From Azospirillum rugosum (GTDB lineage: Bacteria > Pseudomonadota > Alphaproteobacteria > Azospirillales > Azospirillaceae), in contig NZ_JAGINP010000012.1 of the NCBI RefSeq assembly GCF_017876155.1, positions 124,001 to 188,000 on the forward strand: a stretch of DNA of 64,000 bases, given 5' to 3'. Each line of letters opens with the position of its first letter. Within the stretch, counting starts at the first letter, position 1. The notes beneath the pieces were generated by a model, which was given only the letters and a program-made list of their open reading frames with translations, made no database searches and was not told the origin of the DNA. The translations under genes were made by a program, and so were the position numbers. Shown here piece after piece: positions 27,405 to 37,094 of the stretch.

Positions 27405-28412
27405 TCAGTGGCCCGACAGGGCCGGCAGCAGGACGCGCAGCACGCGGATGACCGTCGGGATGCAGATGACGATCAGGAAGGACGGCATGATGAAGGCGGC
27501 CAGCGGCAGCACCATGTGGACGGGCAGCTTGTTGGCGTGCTCCTCCGCCTTCACGAGGCGCTTGCGCCGCATGTCGGCGGCGTAGACGCGCAGGGTCTGG
27601 GCGATGCTGACGCCCATGCTGTCGGCCTGGACCAGCAGGGTCACCAGCGCGTTCACCTCGTCCAGCCCGATGCGGGCGCCCAGGTTGCGCAGCGCGGCGT
27701 CGCGGGCGATGCCCGCCTGCATCTCCAGGCCCAGGATCAGGAAATGCTCGCTCAGCAGCGGGTGGGCGTCCTTCAGCTCGGACGCGACGCGGGCGATGGC
27801 GGCGTTGAGTCCCAGCCCCGCCTCGACGCAGACCAGCAGCATGTCCAGCGTGTCGGGGAAGGCCTCCCGCACCGCCTTCTGGCGGATCTCCACGCGCTGG
27901 GACAGGAAGACCGCCGGCCCGAAGAAGCCCAGCGCTGCGGCCCCCACCCCCACGAAATACATGGTCCGCACGGACATGGAGCCGCCGAGCAGCGGCCAAG
28001 CCGCCAGCGCCAGCACCGGCAATCCCAGCGCCAGCGCGCAGCGCAGCGCGTAATAGACCGGCAGCGCCCGCGGGTGGTAGTAGCCGGCCTGCACCAGCCG
28101 CTGCTGGGCATAGCTGCGCTTGCGCCCGTCGGTCGGGACCAGCGTGCGCTCCAGCTTGCGGATCAGGTCGCGCGTGCCCTCGCCGTCCAGGCCGTGGCGC
28201 AGCGTGGCGCCGGTCCGGCCGCGGATGGCCAGGGCGCGCATCCGCGCCGTGGCCGCGTCGGGACGGCGCAGGGCGGCCGCGGCGGCCAGCACCGCCAGGA
28301 AGACCGACAGGAACACGGCGCCCAGGATCAGCGCCCGCTCGTCCACGAAGGCGTAGCGCAGGTCGTTGAAGACGTCGAACAGACGGGAGTCGAACAGGTG
28401 GGAGTCGGGCAT
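27405..28412 (-). CDS. tadC: Tad pilus inner-membrane platform protein TadC
   Basis: The 335-residue protein has an N-terminal membrane segment (about 27-48), two more around 118-165, a cytoplasmic type II secretion F-like domain (about 180-300, with DMLLVCVEAGLGLNAAIARV) and a C-terminal membrane segment. With TadB it forms the inner-membrane platform on which the CpaF ATPase drives Flp pilus assembly. The gene starts 19 bp after tadB ends. Confidence 0.92.
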   Translation of the reverse strand: MPDSHLFDSRLFDVFNDLRYAFVDERALILGAVFLSVFLAVLAAAAALRRPDAATARMRALAIRGRTGATLRHGLDGEGTRDLIRKLERTLVPTDGRKRSYAQQRLVQAGYYHPRALPVYYALRCALALGLPVLALAAWPLLGGSMSVRTMYFVGVGAAALGFFGPAVFLSQRVEIRQKAVREAFPDTLDMLLVCVEAGLGLNAAIARVASELKDAHPLLSEHFLILGLEMQAGIARDAALRNLGARIGLDEVNALVTLLVQADSMGVSIAQTLRVYAADMRRKRLVKAEEHANKLPVHMVLPLAAFIMPSFLIVICIPTVIRVLRVLLPALSGH

Positions 28413-28431
28413 GGCCGGCGTGCCTCCGCTC

Positions 28432-29400
28432 TCAGATTCGGAAATTCACGAGGCGGTGGATGATCAGATGGCCGATGGCCATCAGCACGCCGGCGACCAC
28501 CATGCCCGGCATGAACAGGGGGTCGGTCATGACGTCGCCGAAATACCCCTTGTTGACCACGTTGATCAGCGCGGCGGACACCAACGGCATCAGCCCGATG
28601 ATGAAGGCCGAGGAGCGGCCCTGGGAGGTCAGCGCCTTCACCTTCGCCTTCATGGCGAAGCGGTCGCGGATGACGGTGGCGAGGTTGCCCAGCGCCTCCC
28701 CCAGGTTGCCGCCGGTGTTGTGCTGGATCTGCACGGTGACGACGAAGTAGCGCAGGTCCGGGTTCGGCACGCGCACCGCAAGGTTCACCAGCGCGCTGTG
28801 CAGGTCGAGCCCGTAGGTCATCTCGTCCACCACCAGCCCGAACTCCGTGCCGATGGGGTCGGGCATCTCCGTGGCGATCATGCCGATGGCGCTGTTGATG
28901 GGATGGCCGGCCTTCAGGCAGCGCACCATCATCTCCAGCGCCTCCGGGAATTGCAGCACGATCTTCGCGATGCGCAGGCGCCCGCGCACCGTCAGCGCCA
29001 GCATTGGCCCGCCGATGCCCACCGCCAGCGCGCCCAGCAGCGACGGCAGCGGGGGGAGCCCGGCGGCGAAGCGCAGGGCGAGCAGCGCCAGCACCACCAG
29101 ACTCACGCAGATCGCGGCGAGGCGGCGGACGGAGATGGTGAGGCCGGATTCCCGGATCAGCCGTTCGGTGACGGGCAGGACGCGGATGATGGCGGCGGAC
29201 AGCCGGTCGGTCTCCGCCCGGCGCAGCCGGTTCAGCGCCGCGTCGCCCGCGGCCCCGGCGGCGAGCAGCCGCATGCGTCGGTTCCGCCCGCCATTCTCCC
29301 CCCGCCGCACGTCGACGGCGAGGTGATACAGCCCTTCGACGAGCAGCAGCCCCGACACGAACAGCAGGATGTAGGCGTACTCGATGTCGGTGAATCCCAT
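28432..29400 (-). CDS. tadB: Tad pilus inner-membrane platform protein TadB
   Basis: The 322-residue protein has a first membrane segment at about 9-27, a pair at about 92-130, a type II secretion F-like domain (about 140-260, with EALEMMVRCLKAGHPINSAI and QIQHNTGGNLGEAL) and a C-terminal membrane pair. It partners TadC. The ATG at 29400 is preceded by AAAGGAAG. A longer frame upstream would run through the repeat element that separates it from cpaF and is rejected. Confidence 0.92.
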   Translation of the reverse strand: MGFTDIEYAYILLFVSGLLLVEGLYHLAVDVRRGENGGRNRRMRLLAAGAAGDAALNRLRRAETDRLSAAIIRVLPVTERLIRESGLTISVRRLAAICVSLVVLALLALRFAAGLPPLPSLLGALAVGIGGPMLALTVRGRLRIAKIVLQFPEALEMMVRCLKAGHPINSAIGMIATEMPDPIGTEFGLVVDEMTYGLDLHSALVNLAVRVPNPDLRYFVVTVQIQHNTGGNLGEALGNLATVIRDRFAMKAKVKALTSQGRSSAFIIGLMPLVSAALINVVNKGYFGDVMTDPLFMPGMVVAGVLMAIGHLIIHRLVNFRI

Positions 29401-29441
29401 GGTGCGCTTCCTTTGGTGCTGTGCGGCGGTGCTGGTCTGGG

Positions 29442-29574
29442 GAGTGGTCGCGCTGGGCCCCCCTCCCAACCTCCCCCCACTTCGCGGGGGGAGGAGTTGA
29501 GCGCGGGAGGGGCGGAGTTCCCTCCCCCGTCGAAGATGGGGGAGGGTTAGGGTGGGGGCCCAACGCGACCACTC
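29442..29574. repeat. REP-like inverted element between cpaF and tadB
   Basis: Outer arms GAGTGGTCGCG (29442-29452) and CGCGACCACTC (29564-29574) are exact inverted copies. Inside them, GGGCCCCC...CTCCC and GGGAGG...GGGGGCCC continue the pairing with small mismatches, and an inner hairpin CCCCC...TTCGC...GGGGG lies around 29473-29492. The element fills the only large gap of the pilus operon and could slow polymerase or protect the cpaF 3' end. Confidence 0.8.
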
Positions 29575-29579
29575 ATCAC

Positions 29580-30974
<1,395 letters not shown>

Positions 30975-31000
30975 GGCTCGACCTCTTTCGTTCGAATGTG

Positions 31001-32224
31001 TCAGCGGGCGCCGAGCGGCGCGAGGGAGAGCAGCCGGCGGAGCGCCGACCGCGGCGCCTCCGTCACCTGGGGGGCCGGGAAGAGCGTGGCGAGCGCCAGC
31101 GCCGTGAAGGCGCGGACGTCCTTGACGATGACGCTGCCGGGGGTGGCCTCGGCCAGCGGGCGGCCGGCTTCGCGCGCCGCGAAGGCAGCCTTCGCGTCGG
31201 CGCGGATGCAGGCGTCAATGGGCTGGCCCAGCGCCGCCTGCGCGTCCTTCAAACTTTGTTTCAGCGCGGAGCCGGACTCCGTCTGCCCGGCGACCAGCAG
31301 GCGCGGCACGTCGTCCAGCTGCTCCTCCGCCATCAGCTTCAGGTGCGCCTGGGTGCGCAGCAGGCCGGTGACGTCGAGCCGCAGCAACAGCGCCACCAGC
31401 GCGGACCCGGCCAGCACCGGGGACGTCCAGGCGGTCCAGGCGTGCGGCATGTCCACCACGACGACGTCGTACCGCTCGCGCAGCAGCGCCAGGATGCGCG
31501 CCGCCATGTCGGGGGTCAGCGTGTCGAAGGGCACGATCTCCGACGGGGCGGCCAGGACATCCAGGCCGGAGGGATGGCGGGCCATCGCCGACGCCAGAAA
31601 GGCGGCGTCGAGGCGGGCCGGCGCATCCAGGATCTGGGTCAGGCCGGCCGCGCCGCTCAGGTCCAGCGACAGGGCGGCGTTGCCGGTCTGCAGGTCGAAA
31701 TCGACCAGGCAGACGCGCGCCTTCTTCCCCCCAGCGGGGCCGGGCGCCTGGTCGATCAGCGACAGCGCCGCCTGGACCGCCAGCGTGGTGGCGCCGATGC
31801 CGCCGCAGCTGCGCATGATCGTGATCACGCGGCCCTCCGGCCGTGCGTCGGCGGCGGCCTGGGCGCGGGCGTGGGACAGCGCGTTGACGAGGTCGCCGAC
31901 GGCGACCGGGCGCGGCAGCACGTCCAGCGCGCCGGTCCGCATCAGTTCGCGCACCAGCGGAATCGTCGCCTCGCGGACGATGGCGATCACCGGGCGCCCC
32001 TGCGCCGTGCCGTGCAGCAGGGCGCCGAGCGCGTTCACTGCATCGGCCGCGTCGGACGGCAGCTCGGCCAGCAGGACGTCGAAACCGGCCGGGACGCTAA
32101 AGGGCTCAGCGTCGGCCATGCGCAGGTCGAGGCGGCCGGCGTCGGCCTTGTCGAAGGCGGATCGCAGCTCGTCGGCGCAGGCGGCGGTGCGCAGGAGGGC
32201 AAGCGTGTTGATGCGACGGCTCAT
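31001..32224 (-). CDS. cpaE: Pilus localisation ATPase CpaE/TadZ
   Basis: The 407-residue protein has a receiver-like N-terminal domain (about 1-125) without a clear phosphorylation site and a ParA/MinD-like ATPase domain with a deviant P-loop in RSCGGIGATTLA (about 137-148), VCLVDFDLQTGNAAL (about 169-183) and YDVVVVDMPHAWT. CpaE/TadZ positions the Tad machine at the pole. It sits between tadE and cpaF in the cluster. Confidence 0.92.
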   Translation of the reverse strand: MSRRINTLALLRTAACADELRSAFDKADAGRLDLRMADAEPFSVPAGFDVLLAELPSDAADAVNALGALLHGTAQGRPVIAIVREATIPLVRELMRTGALDVLPRPVAVGDLVNALSHARAQAAADARPEGRVITIMRSCGGIGATTLAVQAALSLIDQAPGPAGGKKARVCLVDFDLQTGNAALSLDLSGAAGLTQILDAPARLDAAFLASAMARHPSGLDVLAAPSEIVPFDTLTPDMAARILALLRERYDVVVVDMPHAWTAWTSPVLAGSALVALLLRLDVTGLLRTQAHLKLMAEEQLDDVPRLLVAGQTESGSALKQSLKDAQAALGQPIDACIRADAKAAFAAREAGRPLAEATPGSVIVKDVRAFTALALATLFPAPQVTEAPRSALRRLLSLAPLGAR

Positions 32225-32264
32225 GATCGTACCACCCGTTGGAAAGCCCGATTGAAAGGCGTGA

Positions 32265-32831
32265 TCAGGACAGGTCTTCGCCGGTCAGCGTGGCCCGGAA
32301 ATCCGGCATGGCGATGGGGCCGAGGCCGAGCAGGCCGTTGAGCACGACGAAGTCGAAGGTCAGGTTGCTGAGCGACACGGTGACGTTCGGGACCGGGGAG
32401 CCCCGGCCGACGAAGCCCAGCCCGGTGCCGCTGTACCGGACGGTCACGTTGGCGGCGGTGATGCGCGGGTAGATCGCCTGCATCCGGGCAACGATGGCCG
32501 TGAAGGCCGTGGCGTCGCAGCCGGTGCCGCTGCCCGACGTGCAGGTCGTGCTCCAGCCGGCCGATCCGGCGACCAGGCGGCAGGGCGTGCCGGCGGTGGC
32601 CGTGGTGGCGACGCCGCAGTCGGACAGGCCGGTCGCGACGATGGGGGCGGTCACGGCGAAGCGCACGCCCATCTCCGTCGCCTTCTCGGCGATCAGCCAC
32701 TGGTAGAAGGCGTTGCCGAACTCCAGGATCGCGAAGGTCAGGGTCAGCAGCAGCGGGAAGACCAGCGCCATCTCGACCATGGCGGACCCGCGGGCATCAA
32801 TGCCCAGCCGGCGGAGCAGAGAGGGTTTCAT
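32265..32831 (-). CDS. tadE: TadE-like pseudopilin
   Basis: The 188-residue protein has a short charged leader ending in RG, the prepilin cleavage site G-SAMVE (about 15-20) and a single hydrophobic helix (VFPLLLTLTFAILEFG), followed by a periplasmic domain with four Cys around residues 72-105 that may form disulfides. It should be processed by CpaA and act as a minor pilin. The ATG at 32831 is chosen because GAGGAG precedes it. A start at 32849 would overlap the upstream gene. Confidence 0.9.
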   Translation of the reverse strand: MKPSLLRRLGIDARGSAMVEMALVFPLLLTLTFAILEFGNAFYQWLIAEKATEMGVRFAVTAPIVATGLSDCGVATTATAGTPCRLVAGSAGWSTTCTSGSGTGCDATAFTAIVARMQAIYPRITAANVTVRYSGTGLGFVGRGSPVPNVTVSLSNLTFDFVVLNGLLGLGPIAMPDFRATLTGEDLS

Positions 32832-32841
32832 CCGTCGCTCC

Positions 32842-33312
32842 TCATTCACCGATGTGGATTTCCTGGTGGCTGGCCTGGAGCCGCAGTGGCGGCAGGTTCA
32901 GCAGGGAGAGGAAGCCCATGCTCTGGTAGTCGACCGATCCGGTGACGGTCATCACCTGCACCGGGCGCCCCATGATCGTCTGGCAGGCCGGCGCGCCGAC
33001 GGTGAAGGCGGCGGCCGTCCAGTAGCCGACCAGCGGCGTGGTGCCGCCGACCTGTCCGGTCAGCGCCAGGGTCGTCGCCGCGCTCTGCGCGTTCGCCCAG
33101 TTGGCATCCCCGGTCGCCGGGCAGGCCAGGGAGACGCGGGCGAGGTAGCGGGCGGAGTCCCGCACGGTCTTGGTCAGGACATGCTGGTGGTGCAGGGCCC
33201 GGCCCAGCTCCGCCAGGCCGAAGGCCAGGCTCATCACCACGGGCAGGACGATGGCCGCTTCCAGCAACGCCGAACCGCGGCAATCCTTGACGAGACAGGG
33301 CAGGGGGCGCAT
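32842..33312 (-). CDS. TadE/TadF-like pseudopilin
   Basis: The 156-residue protein has the same plan as its neighbour: leader MRPLPCLVKDCRG, cleavage site G-SALLE, hydrophobic helix (AAIVLPVVMSLAFGLAELG) and a small periplasmic domain. It may correspond to TadF. It begins 4 bp after tadG and ends 10 bp before the second pseudopilin gene. Confidence 0.88.
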   Translation of the reverse strand: MRPLPCLVKDCRGSALLEAAIVLPVVMSLAFGLAELGRALHHQHVLTKTVRDSARYLARVSLACPATGDANWANAQSAATTLALTGQVGGTTPLVGYWTAAAFTVGAPACQTIMGRPVQVMTVTGSVDYQSMGFLSLLNLPPLRLQASHQEIHIGE

Positions 33313-33316
33313 CGGA

Positions 33317-34852
33317 TCACCGGTAGAGCTGGACGATTTCGTGGAGCACGCCGTCGTCGGCCCCGACCTTCACGACGTCGATGAACTCGACCACCACCTC
33401 GTCGTCGCCGCCCTTGTTCACCACGGGTTCGGGCAGGAAGGCCTTGCCGAAGGCGGCGACCGGCACGTCGTCGCGGTTGCCGTTCAGCGCGTGCTGCGAG
33501 CAGTTGACGATGGCGAAGTAGATGACGCGGCGGTCGGGGCTGTCGCTCGGCGGAGTGCCGGCGTTGCTGTAGCAGGCGGGATTCCCGTTCTCGCGCCCGG
33601 CGCCGTTGTTCGGAATCATGTTGTTGTCGATTTCGTAGCGGTACATCTCGTACCGGGTCATCCCCGACGGGTTGGTGCAGTTGGCCGGGGCGGTCTGGCC
33701 GGGGTGGTTGACCGCCCAATAGGACGGGCAGTCCCACTGGCCGTTGCCGAAGCGGTTGGAGGTCGTGAGGTCCTTGTCGCGCGGCAGGCCCATGGCGGTC
33801 GGCGGGGACGAGGCGGTGAGGTTGCACGCGTTCCCGCCGCCACCCCCGCCGCCGCTTCCCTTCCCCTTGCCCCCGCCGCCGCTCGCCTGGATGTAGCCCT
33901 TGGTCACGTTCACGGCGGGGCGATAGCTGGGGTCGGTCTTGGCAGTCCCGTTGAAGAAGGGCGCCTCGTACATGTCGAAGCGCGTGTTGAAGGCGGTGCG
34001 GACGGAGCTGGCCCCGCCCGGCCGCAGGTCGACTCCCTCCGACTTGAAGCAGGCGTTCGGCGCGACGGAGGCCAGAAGGTCGGCGACCGCGCTGGCCCCC
34101 TGTCCCGCGGGTGCGTCGAGCAGCCCGAAGTTGCCCGGCGTCCAGGAGGCGTTGGCGCCCGACGCCTTCAGCAGCGCCTCGCGCCCGCGCCACGTGGACC
34201 CGTCGAAGATGGGGTTGGTCGTCGTTCCGTTGTCGGCCGGGTTGCAGATCCAGACCGGCGGGATGCGGCACACCACCTGGGTCACGCCGGCCACGGCGAC
34301 CGCGTTGGTCTGGCTGGTGCTCGCCGCACCCACCACCGGGGCGAACATGGAGGTGGTGGTCAGCGATTCCGTCGTGACCTCGACGAAGCGGGCCTGCCAG
34401 GGGTCGGTCGTCTCGTAGGCGGCGCTGATCGGGGTGGAGGATGAGCCGCCGTTCTGCTCCGGCAGGCCGGTCAGCATGCGCACCCTGGTCACCTGCACCG
34501 CGCCGCCGGTCGACGCCGACGCGCCCCCGGCCGCCGACGCAAAGGTCTGGCGGTTCACCGCGATGGACGAGGCGGCGTTTGCCACCGCCGTCCGGATGCT
34601 GGCGGCGTCCTGGCCGGGCGTGCGGATGGCCGAGGCGAGGATCGCGGCGGCGCTGAGCGCCGCGGCGTCGGCGGCCGACTTGGCCTCCGTGTTGGTGCCG
34701 ACCATGCGTCCGACGTCCACCGACAGGCCGACCGAACCGACGAGGACGGCGGCCAGCACCGCGAAGTACGGCAGGACGCTTCCGTCCTCGTTCCGGGCGA
34801 GCGCGCGCCGCGGACGGCGGGAATCCCCGGGGGATCGTCGAGCGTGGGTCAT
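33317..34852 (-). CDS. tadG: TadG-like pilus assembly protein
   Basis: The 511-residue protein has an N-terminal Flp-like segment with possible cleavage at DG-SVLPY (about 24-29), a hydrophobic helix (VLAAVLVGSVGLSVDVGR) and the TadG mark SAADAAALSAAAI. The rest is a long periplasmic domain. It contains a glycine-lysine-serine run at about residues 319-337, coded by a G+C-rich simple repeat (33836-33890), which is a likely flexible linker. TadG anchors the pilus or caps it in the envelope. Confidence 0.9.
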   Translation of the reverse strand: MTHARRSPGDSRRPRRALARNEDGSVLPYFAVLAAVLVGSVGLSVDVGRMVGTNTEAKSAADAAALSAAAILASAIRTPGQDAASIRTAVANAASSIAVNRQTFASAAGGASASTGGAVQVTRVRMLTGLPEQNGGSSSTPISAAYETTDPWQARFVEVTTESLTTTSMFAPVVGAASTSQTNAVAVAGVTQVVCRIPPVWICNPADNGTTTNPIFDGSTWRGREALLKASGANASWTPGNFGLLDAPAGQGASAVADLLASVAPNACFKSEGVDLRPGGASSVRTAFNTRFDMYEAPFFNGTAKTDPSYRPAVNVTKGYIQASGGGGKGKGSGGGGGGGNACNLTASSPPTAMGLPRDKDLTTSNRFGNGQWDCPSYWAVNHPGQTAPANCTNPSGMTRYEMYRYEIDNNMIPNNGAGRENGNPACYSNAGTPPSDSPDRRVIYFAIVNCSQHALNGNRDDVPVAAFGKAFLPEPVVNKGGDDEVVVEFIDVVKVGADDGVLHEIVQLYR

Positions 34853-34897
34853 GGCAACCTCCTCGGCGTCAGGCGTGACGTGGACTCTGGACCCGGG

Positions 34898-35833
34898 TCA
34901 GCGGGCGGCGACGCGGTTTTCGCGGCCCCGCTCGGTCCGTTGCGAGCCAGCCTTGGGAGCGTTCGGGCGATCCGACGGGACCTCCTGCATCGACTCCTCC
35001 AGGGCGCGCACGATGCGGACGTTCGCCTGCGCAGGGAGGATCGGCTGCACCGTGGGCGGGTCGGCGGCGATGGGGAGCGGCATGGGCTCCGGCCCGTGGT
35101 TCACGAGATTGCCGACACGGATGGTGTCGGCCGCGACCGGCTGGACGCCGCCCGTCTGGCGGAGCGCAAGGCCAAGGCTGCCCATCTGGCCGGCCAGCGC
35201 CAAGCGCTGCGCGTCGTTCGCCGTAACCTCCAGCGTCACGGCCTTGGCCGGGATCGGCTTGTCCTTGTCGCCGGTGGTCTGGTCAACCGCCAGCACCTTG
35301 ACGCTCTGCAGGAGAATGTCGGTCATCGGGGGGGACTGGACGCCGGGGGTCGGATCCTCCGGCCGGGTGAACACCACGTCGACCATGTCGCCGGGCAGCA
35401 CGAAGCCGGCAACGCCCAGCACGTCGTTGACGCGGATCGTCGCCGCCCGCATGCCCTCGCCGATCACCGCCGAGAGCGTCGCCTTGCCGCCGAAGCCCGA
35501 AACGCGGGCCTTCAGCACCACTTCGTTCGGCCCCATGTCGCGCAACGCCACGCGGCGCTCGCCGCTCAGCAGTTCGTCCATGGTCTTGAAAGACCCATCC
35601 GGTGTCGCGTCGGCCGGCCAGGCGATTTCGCGCAGGCTTTCGCGGCTCAGCTCGTCGCCGAACTTCAGGGGGATTTTGGCAACCACGACGGTGGTCATGG
35701 CCGCGGGCGGCACGGCCGGAAGCGTGGCGATCTGCGGCTGGGCCTGCCGCGCGATCCAGTTCCGCGCAAGATAAACCGCTGTCCCGCCCGTCACGCAGGC
35801 GAGAGCGAGCATGAGCAGCGCACGCTGTCTCAT
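34898..35833 (-). CDS. cpaB: Flp pilus assembly protein CpaB/RcpC
   Basis: The 311-residue protein has an N-terminal membrane anchor or signal (about 5-21), then an SAF domain (about 45-115, VVVAKIPLKFGDELSRESL) followed by the RcpC/CpaB domain (PGDMVDVVFTR at about 152-162). SAF domains bind carbohydrate or peptidoglycan-like ligands. CpaB works with the CpaC secretin in the periplasm. It lies just downstream of the two flp genes, the standard position. Confidence 0.92.
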   Translation of the reverse strand: MRQRALLMLALACVTGGTAVYLARNWIARQAQPQIATLPAVPPAAMTTVVVAKIPLKFGDELSRESLREIAWPADATPDGSFKTMDELLSGERRVALRDMGPNEVVLKARVSGFGGKATLSAVIGEGMRAATIRVNDVLGVAGFVLPGDMVDVVFTRPEDPTPGVQSPPMTDILLQSVKVLAVDQTTGDKDKPIPAKAVTLEVTANDAQRLALAGQMGSLGLALRQTGGVQPVAADTIRVGNLVNHGPEPMPLPIAADPPTVQPILPAQANVRIVRALEESMQEVPSDRPNAPKAGSQRTERGRENRVAAR

Positions 35834-35915
35834 GGGACCTCCGGGATTTCAAGATCGGAAGGAAGCGGTGGCGACGGTGGGAATGCCGTCGCCACGCGGC
35901 GACCATCTCACATCA

Positions 35916-36119
35916 TCACGGGGCGGGAGCGGCCGGGTTGAAGGCGTTGGACACGGTGGTCAGGGCGTTCTGCACGTCGGTGCCGATGGCGGTGACCGTG
36001 CCGACGACCAGCGCCGTGATCAGGCCGATCCACACCGCCGTTTCGACCAGCTGCGTGCCGCGCTCGTCGGCAACGAAGCGAACGATCGACGCGTTGATCG
36101 TGTTCACGAACTTATTCAT
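35916..36119 (-). CDS. Flp/Fap pilin (second copy)
   Basis: The 67-residue prepilin has a cytoplasmic leader ending ADERG, a cleavage site before TQLVE, and the hydrophobic pilin helix WIGLITALVVGTVTAIG. The Glu at +5 is kept, but it is followed by Thr instead of the Tyr usual for Flp pilins. From ERG onward the protein is identical to the upstream pilin. Only the leader and the first residues differ. SD GGAGACAG precedes the ATG. Confidence 0.93.
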   Translation of the reverse strand: MNKFVNTINASIVRFVADERGTQLVETAVWIGLITALVVGTVTAIGTDVQNALTTVSNAFNPAAPAP

Positions 36120-36182
36120 GACTTCTGTCTCCTGTTAAACGTCTGATGGGTGTTATTGCCGTGCGGTTGCGGTTTCAGTTCG

Positions 36183-36386
36183 TCACGGGGCGGGAGCGGC
36201 CGGGTTGAAGGCGTTGGACACGGTGGTCAGGGCGTTCTGCACGTCGGTCCCGATGGCGGTGACCGTGCCGACGACCAGCGCGGTGATCAGGCCGATCCAC
36301 ACCGCCGTTTCGACCAGCTGGGTGCCGCGCTCGTCACGGGCGAAACGGGCGAAGGAGGAGTGGATATTTGCAATGACCTTGTTCAT
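36183..36386 (-). CDS. Flp/Fap pilin (first copy)
   Basis: The 67-residue prepilin is cleaved before TQLVE like its neighbour and is probably the major pilin subunit, being promoter-proximal. The ATG at 36386 is preceded by GGAGATAG. The longer frame start at 36431 has no comparable site. About 150 bp at the 3' part are nearly identical to the second copy (three differences seen), pointing to recent duplication or gene conversion. Confidence 0.93.
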   Translation of the reverse strand: MNKVIANIHSSFARFARDERGTQLVETAVWIGLITALVVGTVTAIGTDVQNALTTVSNAFNPAAPAP

Positions 36387-36767
36387 GTCTTCTATCTCCT
36401 GATCGAGTATGGATTTTTCGGGGATCGCCAAGGCTTCACCGCCCCGGTGAATTAGAATTTATTTCGAATTACTGAAAGGCGCGACATCACGGAAGACTCG
36501 TTCCAGAATTCAATCGGTTCACTCCTTTGCAGAGGAGTGACGCGAATGGATCCGGAAATTCGGTCCGATGATTAACCCTTAGGGACCGAAGCATTGTGTA
36601 CGAACGCAGAAAGCAAGAGGAAAAAGCATTGCTGCGCAACCAGTTGTTGGGATTGGTCCATCTCTGGTGCAAATCGCGGCGTGGTCGCCGGGCCTGCGCG
36701 AGGCAATCTTTGAGTGTCAATGATGCTATTGCGGACACCAATAAAAAGCGCGGCGCACAAAGTAAAA
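36387..36767. other. AT-rich promoter region of the flp operon, no gene supported
   Basis: This is the most AT-rich stretch of the Tad locus. On the minus strand 36445-36475 holds two TAATTC/AAATTC blocks that could be promoter or UP-element DNA for flp. A short plus-strand frame at 36596-36787 lacks a ribosome-binding site and overlaps the terminator, so it is not called. Confidence 0.5.
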
Positions 36768-36796
36768 GGCCGTCGGTCACAATGTGACCGACGGCC
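36768..36796 (-). terminator. Intrinsic terminator after the cpaC-lipoprotein transcript
   Basis: A perfect 13-bp stem, GGCCGTCGGTCAC (36768-36780) with GTGACCGACGGCC (36784-36796), has a 3-nt loop. Reading on the minus strand it is followed by TTTTACTTT. It lies 28 bp beyond the lipoprotein stop, so the cpaC block and the flp block are separate transcripts. Confidence 0.85.
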
Positions 36797-36824
36797 GGTA
36801 CGTAAAGTGCCGATTTGGCGGGGG

Positions 36825-37085
36825 TTACTGCCTTTTGGAGTTGGCGGATTCGGTGCGCAGCGGCGTCACCTCGCCCTTCATGTAGCGTTCGATGGCGAGC
36901 GTGGTCCGCTGCGCCGGCACCTCGATGGGCATTCCGGCCTGCGGCGAGGGCGGGACCGGCACGATCTGCGCGGCCATGTTGGCGCGCACGGCTTCGCCCA
37001 GACCAGTCGACCCGGTGATGGGGATTTCCGACGAACAGCCGGTTACGACCAGGGCTGCCGCGGACAGGGCAAGAAGGCTTTTCAT
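36825..37085 (-). CDS. Small lipoprotein resembling the C-terminal part of CpaD
   Basis: The 86-residue precursor has a lipoprotein signal with lipobox VTGC (Cys17), so it should be anchored in the envelope. The mature part contains LGEAVRANMAAQIV and ERYMKGE, which resemble the C-terminal block of CpaD (a conserved ...NLAAMV... and a later ...KYRKGE... pattern), while the larger N-terminal part of CpaD is missing. It sits directly after cpaC, where cpaD usually lies. It may be a minimal pilotin-like partner of the secretin. Confidence 0.65.
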   Translation of the reverse strand: MKSLLALSAAALVVTGCSSEIPITGSTGLGEAVRANMAAQIVPVPPSPQAGMPIEVPAQRTTLAIERYMKGEVTPLRTESANSKRQ

Positions 37086-37094
37086 GGTGTCACC

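Noticed and set aside
36596..36787. Short plus-strand frame in the flp promoter region
   Set aside because: It begins without an ATG or ribosome-binding site and ends within the terminator stem. The AT-rich region is better explained as promoter DNA.
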